Of a stretch of 64,000 nt of DNA, positions 36,121-49,722 are shown in pieces. The stretch comes from Tyto alba (Eukaryota; Chordata; Aves; Strigiformes; Tytonidae). The notes under the pieces were generated by a model, which was not told where the DNA came from, did not search any database, and was given only the letters and a program-made list of their open reading frames with translations. Where the stretch lies: NCBI RefSeq assembly GCF_018691265.1, contig NW_024881282.1, positions 52,645,122-52,709,121 on the forward strand, given 5' to 3'. The first letter of the stretch is position 1. Every line of letters begins with the position of its first letter. The position numbers and the translations under genes are program-made.

Positions 36121-36147
36121 CCAGGATAGTGACCCCAGGATAGTGAT
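36121..36147 (+). repeat. Two-copy 14-base tandem repeat
   Basis: CCAGGATAGTGAC is followed by CCCAGGATAGTGAT. A small local duplication. Confidence 0.7.
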
Positions 36148-37845
36148 GAGATACTATGTCTGTAACAGTGCTTGTTACCAAGCCTGTAAGAAGCAAAGTG
36201 GTGCCCTCAATATCCATTACACATTCCACCTTCACAGAGTAGTTCACGTGACAGCTGGAACCAAGAGCTTTAGGCCACCTTCTCGAGTTGAACATCCAAA
36301 GATACAGCAGAGGAAGAAGGATCAGGGTGGCACCTTTTCCAAAAGGCACACACACAGCAAGGTGAATTCTGAAGAGCTGGCTCAAATCAAGCGGCACTCC
36401 ATGTTTCACATTCCTCTTCGTGGTCATGATCTCCTGCCACTATGCAAGTTTCCCTTTGAAGCGATCTACCCTGAGCCCCGAAAACATCTATTGCCCTGCT
36501 CTGTCCTCGCTCTGCCACCACCCTGGGCCACACTTGTGGGCAGCAGCAAGTAAAGCAGCACTCAGCACACCTCAAGCCTGGGCTCCCCAGCTAGGGAAGA
36601 ATGTGGGCTGCTGTGCTGGCTGAAAGGCTTGGGAAAGTGCAGCCCTGCTGTTTCATGTCAACATTCCTCCCCCTCTGCCTTTCCCAAGGTCTCCGGCAGA
36701 AAATCCTTTTTTGTTCTTATCAGTTCAAACAAGAACAATGAATTCCTCAAGCCCGCAAGAATGTGACAAGGTGCCAACAAAGCCAACCAGGAAGGTGATG
36801 TATGGTCTATAGGCTGCAGCTCAAATAAATCACTTCACAAACCAGTGCTGCAAGGAGGGAATTCAAACAGCTTAGAGCCTCTATTTCTAGTTCTCCCCTT
36901 CAGATTTTCACCTGCCAAGTATCCCAAATAAAAGCAGTATGTATGATGCTAAAACAGTGCATGCCCTTTGCTTTTGTTACCAGGAATAACTGTGCAGTGT
37001 CTAATTAAATCGCTATTACAGTGGTGTGTCTGCACAGCCTTGGTGAAGGCAGAGTTGCAGTTTCCATTATAAACCCCTATATTCGAGAGTTTACAACTGG
37101 CTGTAAAACTGGCTCACTGAGCAGAACTTGGCGCACACAGCTGTCAGCCAGGGAGCAAATGATTTTTACCATATTTCAAAAATAATTGGTTTGGCTCTTT
37201 TAAAAGTATACTAATGTGGGGTTTTTTAAAAATGAGGTTATCACATCTGGATGCTTTTTAGTATATCTTCCATTTCTACAAAGAAACACTGATTGCCTAG
37301 TCAGCTAGTCTGATTGGGAAAATAAAAGAATAATGACCAACACAGTCATAAAAAGGTAGCTTAGCAGGTACGTATTCAGTGTGTGCAAGGATTCTGATGT
37401 CTCATTCTTTGCTTGGACAATATGCCTTCCAGACAGAATTCACATGATGCTCGACACTGAAGAAATTAGAAGAATTGTCTCATGCTAAATTACACACATG
37501 ATGGTGAAAATTCACAGTCCAGACAGAATGTCAAGCACGTGTCTAAGATGCTCAGCCCACACACAGGCTCTGTACGAGCCAGTGACTGAAATGCAGCATG
37601 CCTAGCCTTGCTGTAAGTTAGGGGCTCCCCAGTTTGGTTTTGCCCATGCGACCACCCCGTGACACATCATCAAACTTTCTCATGTGTTTCTAACGTTGCC
37701 ACACCGAAACAGTCATTTGAAAAATAACAGGTGTTTAAAATGGTTCACATCATGGACCCTTTTCTTAGCCAGAGACCTGCATGGACTTCACCAGGCCAGC
37801 CCTGAGTGAAGTGAACCTCGTCCCTCAGCACTAACCTGTATTAGT

Positions 37846-38418
37846 ATGAAAAACTTTGGTGGTACTACACCTGGGGTGCATCCAGCTCTCTGCCTGCAGC
37901 TCCTCCACATAACCCTGATATGGTGCTTCACTGGTGCAAAGAACGTCTTCACCACGGACGGATTTTTCCTATTTTACATCACCTCAGCTCAGGAGACGCA
38001 CTACTCGGAAAACACTCCAGCATCTCTCCATCTGCCTCACCTATATCCTGCCCCAGCAGTATACATACCATTATCATGCCAGCTGCAACAGAACACTAAA
38101 TGGGTGCATCCCTGTCTTGCCTATGTGTCCTCAGAAAAGAAAGCACCGCTGTATCTCCTTCTGTTAGCCTGTGGCAACCAGGCTTTGCTGGATTTACTGG
38201 GTCTAGGCTGGCCATTTAATAAGAAACACAGTAAAGAGGAAGAAATAACATACCTGATTGATGGAGCATGGTGCTTTTCAGATAAAATTTTACTGCTTGT
38301 GTTAATAACTGATAATGCACAAGCAAGTGTCCTGCAGAGTACTGAAAAAAGCTATGACATCTCTGTAATGAGAAATCCTAGTATGGCTCTGGATTACTAC
38401 GTTTTTCCTAACGAATGA
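37846..38418 (+). other. Longest open reading frame (190 codons), probably chance
   Basis: It opens with ATG at 37846 and closes at TGA 38416-38418. The translation is rich in Leu, Ser, Tyr and His, with a hydrophobic patch near residues 100-125, but I see no signal peptide, catalytic motif or repeat that places it in a family. No splice acceptor or upstream promoter supports it. With about 6000 stop-to-stop frames in the window and a stop rate near 3 in 64, roughly one frame this long is expected by chance. The most likely reading is a fortuitous frame; an unrecognised small gene is a minor alternative. Confidence 0.1.
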
Positions 38419-41400
38419 GGAGAGACAGAGTTGGCATTGTGTGAAGCTCCAGCCTACCGTCCACCTTTTAAAATGGCTTCAGCTGAAGCAGGACTTGGTC
38501 CTCCATCTTTAATGGACAGACTTGCAGATCTTTGAAGAAGCAGTTTTCTTTAATTACACACAGATACATTAAAAAAAGAAAAAATCCCTGCCCTAAATAC
38601 ATATTTTATACAACATACCAAAGCATTCAAGTAAGTAATTCATATGCTGGGTTGAAATGGCTTAGTTAGAACTGCTGCAGTCTGCTGAACATGTTGTACA
38701 GGTGGGGAAAAAGTCCTCCTCGGAGATTCCTATGTAAAAGTTATTCTAGCAGAATGGGAAAGGTTCCCTTTTGATATTCACCTCACCACTCGTACGGACC
38801 AGAGGAGTACCTGTGGGCATGGATCTAAGCCTGGAAATATTCATGGATATGAGCACCCCTGGATTATGCCAGTCAAAAGCATTATTCCAGAAATGCAGCA
38901 TTCCTGATGGGTGAGGTGTGGCGGCAACAACAGAGGCGAGACATGGCACAGAGCCCAAGTTCATTCCCTGAGACACCATGATCAGGCTGAGCTCTGTGCC
39001 ACTTTGGTGGGGCTGGGGGGCAGGCAGGAGGGGGAGAAAGAGAGGAAAGCTGGGCTACTGGGGCCAGCAAGGTAGGTTACAGAAGCCACAGTTCAGAGTG
39101 GGAGTGGATGGGATGGTGAAGGGGAGAGAGAATGGCAGTGAAGGCTGGTAGAAGAACAGTTGGGAGCTACCACCTTGAAAGACCAGTGCACCAAATTCCA
39201 CAACGTGTCCCATGATACTTGGTTTCTTAAACTCTCAGATGCCGGAGCCAAATGCATATATAAAAATACTAAAATACAACACCATTAAACTGTTTTTAAA
39301 GGAAGAGCTCAAAATCCTGAAGGCAAATACTGAAGCAGCTTCCCTTTAAGTCTGTTATGATTCTCAGCCAATCTCATGAAGCCTTATGTATACATTCTCT
39401 TTCAGAAAAACTTTTGTACAACTATAGAAGTTACATACAGAAAGCACTGACACACTTTTCAAAATCACATATATAGAGAGCTTTTGATGTTTTAAGAGAA
39501 ATGACAACTAAGGGGCAAAGAGGAGGAACACCAAGGAACAGAAACTATTTTTGCATTATCACTATGCATTTACATTTTACATTACTTATAAAGTATTGAC
39601 TGTCTTTATTTGCTCTATAGTCTGCTGACCCAGCTAAATAGAAATTACAAAAATATAAAGCCCTTTCACGTAAAATATGTAATTTTATTGTACTCTTAAT
39701 TCACTTTTGCCTTTTAACTCTAATTCAGACCATATTAAATTATTCATCTACACTACATAGAGATAAAAAAGCTTAAAAAGCCCTGAAATTAGCTCAATTC
39801 TTCTATTAAGTCACTTTTTAATAACAAGCTTGAAGAACAGCAAGGGAATTTTAGCTAACAGACAGTATGCTAAACCATTTCACCTCAACAGCACAACGTC
39901 TTAGCACACACTACAAGAAAAAATGCTCTTTAGCATCCTCTTATGCTCACCTCCTAAAACAAACAAGTGAAGTTTGTGCAGTTTGGCACAAACCTCCCAG
40001 CTCAGAAAAGGCCCCAAATGACATAAAAGCATATGTCACAGTCTGGGGCTAAATTGTAGTAAAAAGCCTCCCATCATGAGCACTATCTCCTGTGCCTAAC
40101 ACACATATATTCTGCTGCAGCATCTTACTCGAATACATAATTGCATAGCAAATGAATGCTCATTTTTAATATAAACAAATGATGCAGTGTGATTAATTAC
40201 CCATTTCCACTTCTGAAAGAGTGTCAAAAAAGAGTCAACTGACCAGCTAACAAAATTACAGCTCCAAAGTAATATTTAACAAAATCTGGTACACAGTTTA
40301 TCATGTACTAATTTTGTGATTTCTGTTAAAGGAGAAACTCATATTCCATGTGACCTAAATAAGCACTTTCATCTGGGGGGCAAGAAGGATAAATGACCTA
40401 ATCGTGCATGTTGCCAATTCGAATTCACCATGCTCTCAGAAGGACTTCCCTGACAACTGACAGTACCCTGCACCTGGAGCTCAGAGACGTCACAGAGTTT
40501 CCAAACAGCGGAGCAGGGCTGCAAAGGTCTCTCATAATGAAAATGAGCAACTGGTAATTTGGTATGCTTGATCCTCCACTCTTAATTACAGTAATGCCTT
40601 GTTTAGTTGGTTACTAGTATCATGTTATGAGTAAAATCTTTGCATCATTAATCAGATCTCAAACGCTATCTCTTCTCCATTACCTCTTTCCTAAAAAGAT
40701 GAGAACAGACATTCCAGTTAGACCATCAGGGACAGTATCCCTTCTGAAATGGTTGTCAGTGAGGAACACTTAGGGAAGAGCGTATGAGGAAGACAAGCAC
40801 ATAGCGATACCTCCCATAATGCTGCCTCAGCTTTCAATGATTTATGGCTTTAGGACTTCCTGAACCTAAACTCTGGTATTGAACAGCCCAAGATAAAAAT
40901 CACATTCTTTGAATCTGTCCTATTAATCCTTGAATTCCCATAAAAACTTTCAGTTTCTGCAACATTCTGTAATAAGGGGTTTCAATATGCCTTGTGTGAT
41001 AGAGCATCTTCTTTTGTTTCTTTCAGACCTACCAGCTACTACTTTCATTAAATTAATCCCAGTTCTGTTATTATAAGAATGACAGTCAACATTTCCCCTT
41101 CTGTGTGCCACAGCTGATTTCTGAGACCCCCTGAACACATCCTACTCACAGTCATCTTCCCTCTTGACCAAAGAGCTCTGCTCTGTTTCTTTACCTGAAA
41201 CTAATTCTACACCTTTAATTATCCATTTTACTCTCCTGTGTGTCTTTCCCAGTCCTACTCTCCTCTTAATTCCTCACACCCTGTATGCTCTCATTTTTGG
41301 CTAGCAGAGGGGAGCCTCCAGGATGGCTGAGGAATGCTCAGTGGAGTCTGGGGGAGACCTCAATTTTCCTGTGGCTGTGTGTAAACTGAGCGAGTTGTCC

Positions 41401-41474
41401 AGATCGGAGATGTGGCCTGACCATGCCATGGCTCCGTTCTTGCTTGTGCATTCTGGTTTCCTTTACACAGAAAA

Positions 41475-41476
<2 letters not shown>

Positions 41477-41526
<50 letters not shown>
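41477..41526 (+). repeat. GT dinucleotide microsatellite, 20 perfect units
   Basis: The first 40 bases (41477-41516) are perfect GT repeats, followed by an imperfect ATGT tail to 41526. Its length suggests it is polymorphic between individuals. It creates a spurious Cys-Val or Thr-His repeat in the open frames that cross it. Confidence 0.95.
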
Positions 41527-43654
41527 TTGGGGCAGGAAAGAGTCAGAGGCTGGTCTGCTCCTAGGTCTTGTCTGGGCATAGATTTTGAACACGGCTTGGG
41601 TGCACACCTGGAGTTAGGAGCTCACAAACACTCTCAAGTCCACTAATTTATATGGAACCTTTTTATTCCCATAAAGCTGCTAATGACTGGCCTACATTCT
41701 TTGCTAATAACAATTCCCGTTGGTCTGAGGGTCAAGAAGCACGTGCAAATTCACCCTGACTTTGTCCTTTACAACTCGAAGGGAGCGTGGCGCTGCTTTT
41801 CTGATGATAGCATGAACTCGGGCATCCTAAAAATCCTGCATGCCCTTTCAGCGCACAGCTCTAGGAAGAAGGCTGTTGCTATCTCAGCTTCCCAGTGTTA
41901 GTCACATAACTTTGCCTCAAAGACAGAGGATAAACCATATGGCAGTGGATTCAGTGCTGGTGCCAGATCATCCCTTTTGTCCCTTTCCTCTTCTGGCTCA
42001 CTGACCGCAACCCTTTCCTGTGACTACACAGCAGGCAGCATGTTTTGGAAACACCTGCACTGGAATCACCGCATACCAAGTCTCTGTCCTCCCTGACAAA
42101 ACATCAGCTCAGCTGCAACCTTTCCTCAGGACCTCTGGCTTTCCCAAAAAGTTCATTCTGCAGAAGGCAGGGGAGATAAGGAAAAAGTGGGAACATCCAT
42201 GCAGGTTTTACCTTGTTCTCTACAGAGATAAACCAGAAACAAAAATACAGCCTGTGGCTGTCTCACTGACTTATCAGTGTTTCCAAGATTCATGCTAAGC
42301 ATGCGAAGTACGTATTCTCAAGGATTTCTTTTTGTTTAAGGTTTCTTTGCTTTTTAAACTAAGCTTCTTAAATTCCCATTAAGAAATCATGCACTGCATA
42401 TGCAGGCCCAGCTAAATTAGTTTTTCAGCAACCTGCCTTTGCTCTGAGCTGCTCTAAATTGCTCCTAACGACATTCCAGTTGTTTTGGGAAACCTATGAT
42501 CAGTCAAATGGTAACATGGTCTTCCTGCTGTTAAACTGTCCCCTTCAGCCAAGGAGACACGAACTCAAAGGATCTGGTTTCTCTTCCAATAGCTTCAGTA
42601 ACTGGACCTAAATTGGAACTGGAATGGAATTTCATGGTGAAAACAGAAACACTCATCACATTTTCTATGCCTGGAGCCGTGGATAGATCTGCACACTCAG
42701 TAGATTTTTATGTCCACTTTAACACCTGCTGTTCTCCAGAGAGTTAAAAAAATGGGGAAACTAAACCACCACTGAGATACATTAACATGACAAAGGCAGG
42801 CACTGCATTATTTGTCATTGTTTCAATGGCTTGAATTAACCTAACCATAAACATATTTTTTAAAATGTGTAACTTGTCCCTCATCTTTGACTGGAACCTC
42901 CATAAAATATTCTCTAAATCTACTTTAACATGTGCTAAATTTCACAAATCACTGCTTAAAGGCTTCATGTCTACAGTGCAAAAGTTGATGCAGGAGGAGG
43001 AAGAACCCGGTAGGTAACAGTACTGATAGATATTGATGCTCTTCCTGGTTGTGCTAAAGACTTTCTACACTGCTCTGAGCAAAATAATAAATCTCATTTT
43101 TGCCTACTATAAAAGGGGACATTACTGCCTTGTACGTATTCCAGCTCAGGTCACAAACCTTTATGGAAGCCCCCAGACTTTGCTGCGATAGGTAAAGACT
43201 ATGTTTTCAAATGTTACATGGGATAGACTCTGTACTGGTCCAATGTGTTAGAAAACGTCTCTAATTCATGCAATTTTCCACTGATGTAAACCAGAGAAAA
43301 AGGAAAAAAAAAATCCTTCTTATCAGGTGGAGACAGTAACTGCGCAGTACTGCAGAACACACTCTAACCCAACGGTTCCCCACCATCCCTGCTGCCCGCA
43401 GGACTGAGCCTGTGCAAGGGAAAGACGCTGCTGCCTCCCTGTAAGCCCTGGGAGAAGAAAGGTACCTCAGGGTTCCTCTGCTACCCTACTTCCCAGCACC
43501 CACCAAGGGCACTCGGGTCTGTATCAATGTATTCTAAATTCTGTGAACTGTGTTTGTGCAGAATCATCTGTGGAATAAGTCAACTGACTCAACAGACTTC
43601 TACCACAGGTACATTTGATTTGCATTTTGAAAGGGTGCTTTTAATTCATACCTT

Positions 43655-43717
43655 TGCTTTTTTTTTGTTGGCTGGTTCTTTTTTTTTGGTTGGTTGGTTG
43701 TTTTGTTTTGATTTTTT
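43655..43717 (+). repeat. T-rich and GGTT low-complexity repeat
   Basis: Runs of T are interrupted by GGTTGGTTGGTTG and TTTTGTTTTG. This simple repeat directly precedes the short CR1 end at 43726. Confidence 0.75.
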
Positions 43718-43725
43718 AGGAGGAA

Positions 43726-43790
43726 GAATAGAATCATAGAACCATTTTGACTGAAAAAGACCTTAAAGATTATCAAATCCAACCATAAAG
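43726..43790 (-). mobile_element. CR1 LINE 3' terminal fragment
   Basis: The plus strand begins AGAATAGAATCATAGAACCA, the reverse complement of the CR1 3' terminal ATTCTATG repeat, then continues TTTTGACTGAAAAAGACCTT and AAAGATTATCAAATCCAACC. Both blocks are hallmarks of avian CR1 3' ends (usually GGTTGGAAAAGACCTT and AAGATCATCAAGTCCAACC). Only the last 60 or so bases are recognisable, a typical severe 5' truncation. Confidence 0.8.
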
Positions 43791-44077
43791 AAGCAGTGCA
43801 GTAGGCATTATTTTCTTGCTCTGCTTGTATTCATTACACTTCATCTCATATCAGGATGAAATTCAGTGAATCCAAATGTAATTTCTACCATAATATTGCC
43901 TGAAATTCAGCATGATCATGATTCTTCCTATCTGACTGGTAAGTACACTTCATTATGTATAACTAATCTTGAGCACTTGGAAATGTTTGGGTATTAATAT
44001 GAAAAGTTTTTCACTTACAGAACTTATCTGCAACATGCTAAGGGTTATTCTCTCTCACAGACACATATAGAAGGGTG

Positions 44078-44094
44078 TATATATATATATATAT
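44078..44094. repeat. TA dinucleotide repeat
   Basis: Seventeen bases of alternating T and A. Confidence 0.85.
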
Positions 44095-44804
44095 GGTACT
44101 GGAAATTGAGATGTAGATATGCTGCTATGGAATTGAAGATGTGCTGTTATGGGACAAATTGTCCTACACTCATGTTCATTAAAAATGCTAGTATTTCTAG
44201 TCAGTGTTCATAAAAGTTCTCCTACAGCATATTACCATATAATGGCATACTTAAAGCAGGTAAAGAACTGACAGAAAGCACACAGAAACAACTGCAGTTT
44301 CTCTGCATGTAGGAGAAATTATAATATTGATTATTTGTGTCATGTATAAAGATGTTAAAGCTGGAGACACACTTCCAGTCTAGGGTTCCCAGATATGTTA
44401 TATTCATCAAAACATATTCTTCATTGTAGAATATGTGGGAACTGCTATTTCACCTGAAATTTCTTATTACTGAAATGTCAACTATAATGTAGAAGCATAC
44501 TGAACTAGAAATTAAGACCTTAAAAGCACTTGCAGTGAGTCAGAACAAAAATCTATTTCTAGAGCAGTGTCAGCTCAGACAGTGGCTAATAATGGATGCT
44601 GAGGAAAAATACACGTGGCAAATATGGAATGACACTTCCTGCATTTTTGAAGTGGGAGATGGCATTAAGTCCACTGAGTTTAAAAATACCTCTGTATAAG
44701 GTCTGTAAAAATACTTCTTCTGCATCTCACTTTTTTTCTCTGAATTTGTGTAACAGTTTTGTACACCAATTTACACATCTGACATGAAGAACTTCTGTGC
44801 TATT

Positions 44805-46680
44805 GAGCTCAACAGTTTAACTGTGTTGTGTGAAAAAAATACCTCCTTCTGTTTGTTTTTACCCTAACCATTTCTGTTGGTTTCTAGTTGTCGTATTTTG
44901 AGAAGAAATAATTTTTTACCATTTGTGTCCTATACATAATTAATTAGATTTACAGGTCTCTCATATTTCTTCATCAATTCTCTCTTGAGAATTCTCAATT
45001 GAGAACACCTGGTCTATTTATATCCCCTTGTGGGGAAATAATTCTGTGCCTCTGAACAATCTAATATTCATCTTCACCTCTCCATATCATTATCTGTAGT
45101 GTTCACATCCATTCAAAATCCAAGTGCACCACTGAGTTATCTATGCCAGAATTATGTCTTACATTTTTTTCTCTATTCCTTTCCTAACAATTATTAATAT
45201 TTTATTCCCTTCTTTTGACCACTGCAGTCACAGAACTGACATTTTGCAAGATCTATCCACCATGACTCCCAAGTTCTCTTTCCCGTTTGGAAATAATTAA
45301 CTCAGAGCTCACCTTGGCAAAGGCAGAGCTTCTTCTCAATACCCTGAACACAGCAACTCGAAGTGTCTCCTGCCATGGCACTGCCAAGCCACTCAGTACC
45401 ATGAGTTCCTTCTTCAACTGCTCACAATCCATCTTGGTATTAATTTTTTATCATCACTGATTCGTAACTTTGCACAACTAGTTTCAAAATCATGAATTTT
45501 GAGCAGCATACATCCCGGCACAATTCCTGATGTAACGATACTGGTATCTCCCCTCCATTGTCAAAGTAGCCCAGAACAGGAGCTTCTCTCTCATTCCCTG
45601 ACCATTTAATTCCTTTAAAGCACTCAGTGAATAACACCGAAAAAAAATATTTTGGAAAACCAGACACATCACATTGATTGATTCATCCCTAGCCACACAC
45701 TTACTAGTTTTCTCTCAGAGAATTCTAACACGTTTGCGATACACAATTCCTTTCTTACAAGGTTTTTTCTTTTTTTTTTTTTTAACTCATTTTTCCTATC
45801 AATATTATACTTACCCAGATCTCTATAATTTTCTTCTTTTTCATAGCTTATATCTATTTGCCTGGTGTGGTGATCAGACCTACTAGCCTGTAGTTCCTGG
45901 AGCTCTCCTGGTGTCAGAATGGCATCACCTTCTCTGGGGCTAGGCCACCTACTCTATGCCCTACAGCTAGGGTTTTGCTGTAGGAAGTTTGGAAATTTCA
46001 TATTTCAGTTTGATCTGGCTTCTTCAGAGAACAGTACTTCATCCTGACAATTTGTCACTGTTGATTTATTGATCTGTTTGAAAACTGCTTCACTTGCATT
46101 TCAACATTAGACAGCCCCCCACAATCATCCCCTATAAAGTAAGGTTCAGGTGCAGAAATCTTGATTTTTTCTAAGATTCCTAGAGTTCGTATCTCCCTAC
46201 TCTGCTTTACCTGAGATCTCCTTTCACTTGTTCAAGTTGCATTGCCTCTATAGACTCTTCAATGACCTCCTGTTTCCAGCATGTTTGAAAGTGTTTTTAT
46301 TAGTACTTGCAAGCCCTTAACAGGCTGTTCCTTGGCACCTTTTTAGGCCTGCTTCATAAATGTTTCCCATTTAACATGCTTCACATTTAACATAAACATA
46401 TTTTCCTTTCTCCTGCATTTGGACATGACTTCTACTTTTTGAAGACTATTTATTTAAAACTCCTCTCTAGTCATCTCCTTAAAAATGGCAACCTTTTCAT
46501 AATCCTTCTGAAGTATTTTTGATAGCTGGTATATACATACTTTGAACACTTAAGATGTCTGTAAGCAGTCTTCCTGCCGAGTGAAAGCCACTTCACCCTG
46601 TTGACTCTTCCTTTTAATTCCCTTTTAACCTCAGTGTTATGTTGTTCCTTCTTATGAACTCAGATATGACTGTGGAAAAA
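44805..46680 (-). mobile_element. Long ancient CR1 LINE fragment (about 1.9 kb, reverse transcriptase region)
   Basis: The plus strand is the reverse complement of the 3' part of an old amniote CR1, with family landmarks in the right order. Examples are GTTGTGTGAAAAAAATACC near 44828, AGATTTACAGGTCTCTCATA near 44947, TCTATTCCTTTCCTAACAAT near 45171, ATCTATCCACCATGACTCCC near 45252, AACTGCTCACAATCCATCTT near 45416, AGCCTGTAGTTCCTGGAGCT near 45886, GATTTATTGATCTGTTTGAA near 46063, and TGACTTCTACTTTTTGAAG near 46426. These span most of the reverse transcriptase coding part of ORF2 plus some 3' sequence. The 3' tip and the 5' part (endonuclease, ORF1) are absent. Many stops and indels show it is dead. 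It resembles the old turtle-type subfamilies more than the young bird-specific ones. Confidence 0.88.
45764..45783 (+). repeat. T-rich run inside CR1
   Basis: Six T, one C, then fourteen T. A later expansion inside the old CR1 copy, where the family consensus has no such run. Confidence 0.7.
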
Positions 46681-49600
46681 TTACCGGGAAGGAGAAGAAC
46701 AAAGATGATTCAGTAGGACATCTTTACCCAGTATGTCTATGACTGTATGGATTTTATATATGTTATTTCTATATGGGACAATTCGAGGTTCCTCTTCCCA
46801 AGGACCAATAAAACACTCTTTGCTCCGGAATCATGCATTCATGTATACACACAATGACGAGTGACTGAGTACTGCTCAGCTTTAAATGCTCGTTGATTAG
46901 CTTACATCAAATGAGTCTGTGGCATCAGCTTCAGCTCCTCATTAATATTATTCCTTGGTTCAAGTATACTTTTTTGAGGATTTCAGAGAAAAGATGGGAG
47001 CCTGCATCTAAATCTACCTTTCAACAGCTTTAGGAAAACTGCTGGAGCAGTGCGGGCCAACCTGAAATTCTTCCAGCTATGATCAAATTTTTATTTGTAT
47101 GCAGAATACTATTTTGGAGGCCATTTATCCAGCACCTTTAAATAATACCTTTAGTTTCATTATGGTATTTATAATCTACAGATATATTTCTTTTGTCAGT
47201 ACTGTTCATCGCTGCGTTGGGTCATTGTTTTTCCAGATTAATCAAATATTTGTATCATCATTCACCTAACAAAAACTGAGGCAATAACCATTTTTGATTT
47301 AGAGGCACTGGGTTTTTTGCTGTTACTGAAAGAGCTTGACCTCATTAATCCTTTGTTTGGAATTTTGCTTCCAAAAATACTTGTAAGAATTATTTCACAG
47401 GTTCCTCTTCTAGTTCTTAGGTGTCTAATTGCCTAATTTGTAGATGTGATCAGGTAGTTAGAGTACTAACTACCATAAATGGCAATGACAGTTATTTCCT
47501 GAAGCAAATTTCAGGCAAAAAATAGGAAGGCCATTTCTCAAAAACAGACTGGAAATGTTTTTAATTGTAGATAAAAGTATTCCCAGCAGCACTGAAATAC
47601 AGCTAGAGGTGTCATGCCCAAAGTGACAAGGGCTAGGTTCATAATTGTTAGATATTGGCTACATTTAGTGATGTTGTAAATGTTATGTGGTGACAAGTAT
47701 TATTTCATCTTTGGCCTTTTCAGACCTTCTCTTAATTATTATGAACAAATTATCAAATCTAAAAAAACAGTTGGGCAAATGCACCTAAGATCTGTTTGCC
47801 TATTTGTATTTCATTGCACAGTGTTTCTTGCTTGCATAACTGTGCAATAAAAGTGAAGCTTCCCCTTCTTCTAACTACACAAAGTAGGCAGTGAGTCTGG
47901 TACAAATGCTACTGTGTTACTCCCCTTCAACTTCTGGCAATTTCAACAGCATCATGGGCTCTGGTCTATCATGCTGAAGACTTATCTTCTGCAGATTAAA
48001 AGAATACAAGGCAAATAGCATGCAAGATAGACATACACAGTCAGATGTGTCCGATATATAGTCATGTACAGACAGATATAGTCAGATATAGTCATCTGTC
48101 TACAGGATAATTGGGCTGTACACAGCATAATGCCTTGCACTGACATCAAGACTCCTTAAAAATATAAGGTTTGGTTATGAGAGCTGTCTGGTGACACCTA
48201 CCACAACCCTAGTAGACCTCAGCTGCTCTTCAGTTTTCTGATGATTCATTCCAACTTATAAAAAATGTTTTTAAATAGTGAGTGCAGCATGCTGGAATCC
48301 TTAATTAGTTATAAAATGTAGTAACTCAGTGGAGCTATTGCAGCTTGCTGCAGCTAAGAAATCTTGTGCAAACCCTTCTCTAACTCCAGTCCCCTACAAC
48401 CTGGCTTCTGCCCATAGTTCTTAGCACCTTTGCATAAGAGAAGGTCACAGTAACACAGACCCCTAGATTCTCTGAAAACATTAGACTGTGTCTGTAAAAT
48501 CTTTCCACAGGAATAAAAATCCATGACAGACAAAAGGCATTTTGCCTGTTTTTGCCTTGGATAGTAATGAAGGAAAAATACAAAATCAACACTCCTGAGT
48601 GCAGAGGCAAGGCCTTCTTTCACTCCCATTTCTTTAACTGAAAGTCCCATCTGTGGAATGCTGGAACTGGGAAACTGAAAATCTGACTCAATGTAAAGCA
48701 CTTAATTGTCATTAGATGTAAAAGGGAAAGGTATCTCTACTATACTTCCTGTCCTGGAACTTTAAATGGAACATATGGCACAAGTGGGTGGAGAGTCTGG
48801 ATGTGAAAATACAGATACAATTCTCTTTCCAGAAAGGCTATGAAGAGTAACTTACTGATCAAATGAAGCTGGAAACTCACAGCACACCAGATATGGTCAA
48901 GGAATGTCAGAGTTTTAGCAACTGCTGATTAGTTACAGAGACCTAAACTTGCTTACAATTGTTGGCTATCTGGTACCCATTAGGGTTAAACCCATTATAA
49001 AGAATCAACCCATCTCTACTGAAAGGGAAGGAAACAACGAGAAACTGGAAAATAGTATCTGAACTCTTACTGGTAGCTGCCTTTCTAGCTGGTATTATTA
49101 AGGGACAGAAGTATGTTGCAGTGTTGAGTACCTAAGATAGGAATGCTATCTAAATACTCCTTGAGTGATACTAGTGTGCAGTTTGCTGGGTGACGATGCT
49201 CGAACCAGTTCTGCGTTATTTTCTTTTCCCCTTAACCATGGACACTAATAGCAGAAATATTCTGTCTCATTGCTGTTATATAAGAGTTCTCCTCCGACAC
49301 CAACATCTAGTCAGAGGGCAGGTCAGTGGGCAAAAAACACTCATGACTATTTCCTTTCCTTCAGAAACACTTGCCAAATTGTAATGGCAAAGGTTTTGCA
49401 TTTGCCTTTCGGGCTGAGTGGTCTGGAGACTGGAAACAAGCCAAGGTAGAGTGGGACAGTCCTGCTGACCACAGTGAGCTCCTGATCAGCCAGCAAGCAT
49501 TGTCTGCAGGACTGCCCAGAACAGCTTCTCAAATGAGTAACATCTTAAACAACGGATAGCTTCACTCACTCTCCATTTAAATATGCAAGTATAAAGTCAG

Positions 49601-49722
49601 AATTCTGTGAGTTTATACTCATGAACTCTGAGGTTTTCTCTGGAGCTTTGTCTTTTTTATGCCACTCAAACTCTCACTTTCTCTGTCCCTTCTTTGAGCT
49701 CCGCTCCCTCGTTCTGCTTCCT
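46681..49722. other. Non-coding stretch, possibly with further CR1 debris
   Basis: AT-rich sequence. A weak CR1-like segment may lie at 47260-47420 but was not accepted as a call. A 10-base tandem duplication (AGATATAGTC twice) lies at 48074-48093. No gene is recognisable; the 115-codon minus-strand frame at 48354-48701 has no family resemblance. Confidence 0.55.

Larger units (their letters stand above)
31925..43650. other. Mostly unique non-coding stretch
   Basis: About 11.7 kb with no recognisable gene. It contains a few simple repeats, a pyrimidine-rich segment at 34030-34225, an A-tract at 36065 and a GT microsatellite at 41477. The 190-codon frame at 37846-38418 is the longest in the window and is described separately. 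I could not place any of this in a repeat family. Confidence 0.55.

Noticed and set aside
41323..41646. 107-codon frame with Cys-Val repeat
   Set aside because: The repeat is simply the GT microsatellite read in frame. Nothing else supports coding.
47260..47420. Further CR1 reverse-transcriptase fragment
   Set aside because: ACTGAGGCAATAACCATTTT and TACTTGTAAGAATTATTTCA recall CR1 (CTGAGGCAAAGAAGGCATT, TATTTATAGAACATTTTTTA) but too few blocks line up to separate it from chance in AT-rich sequence.
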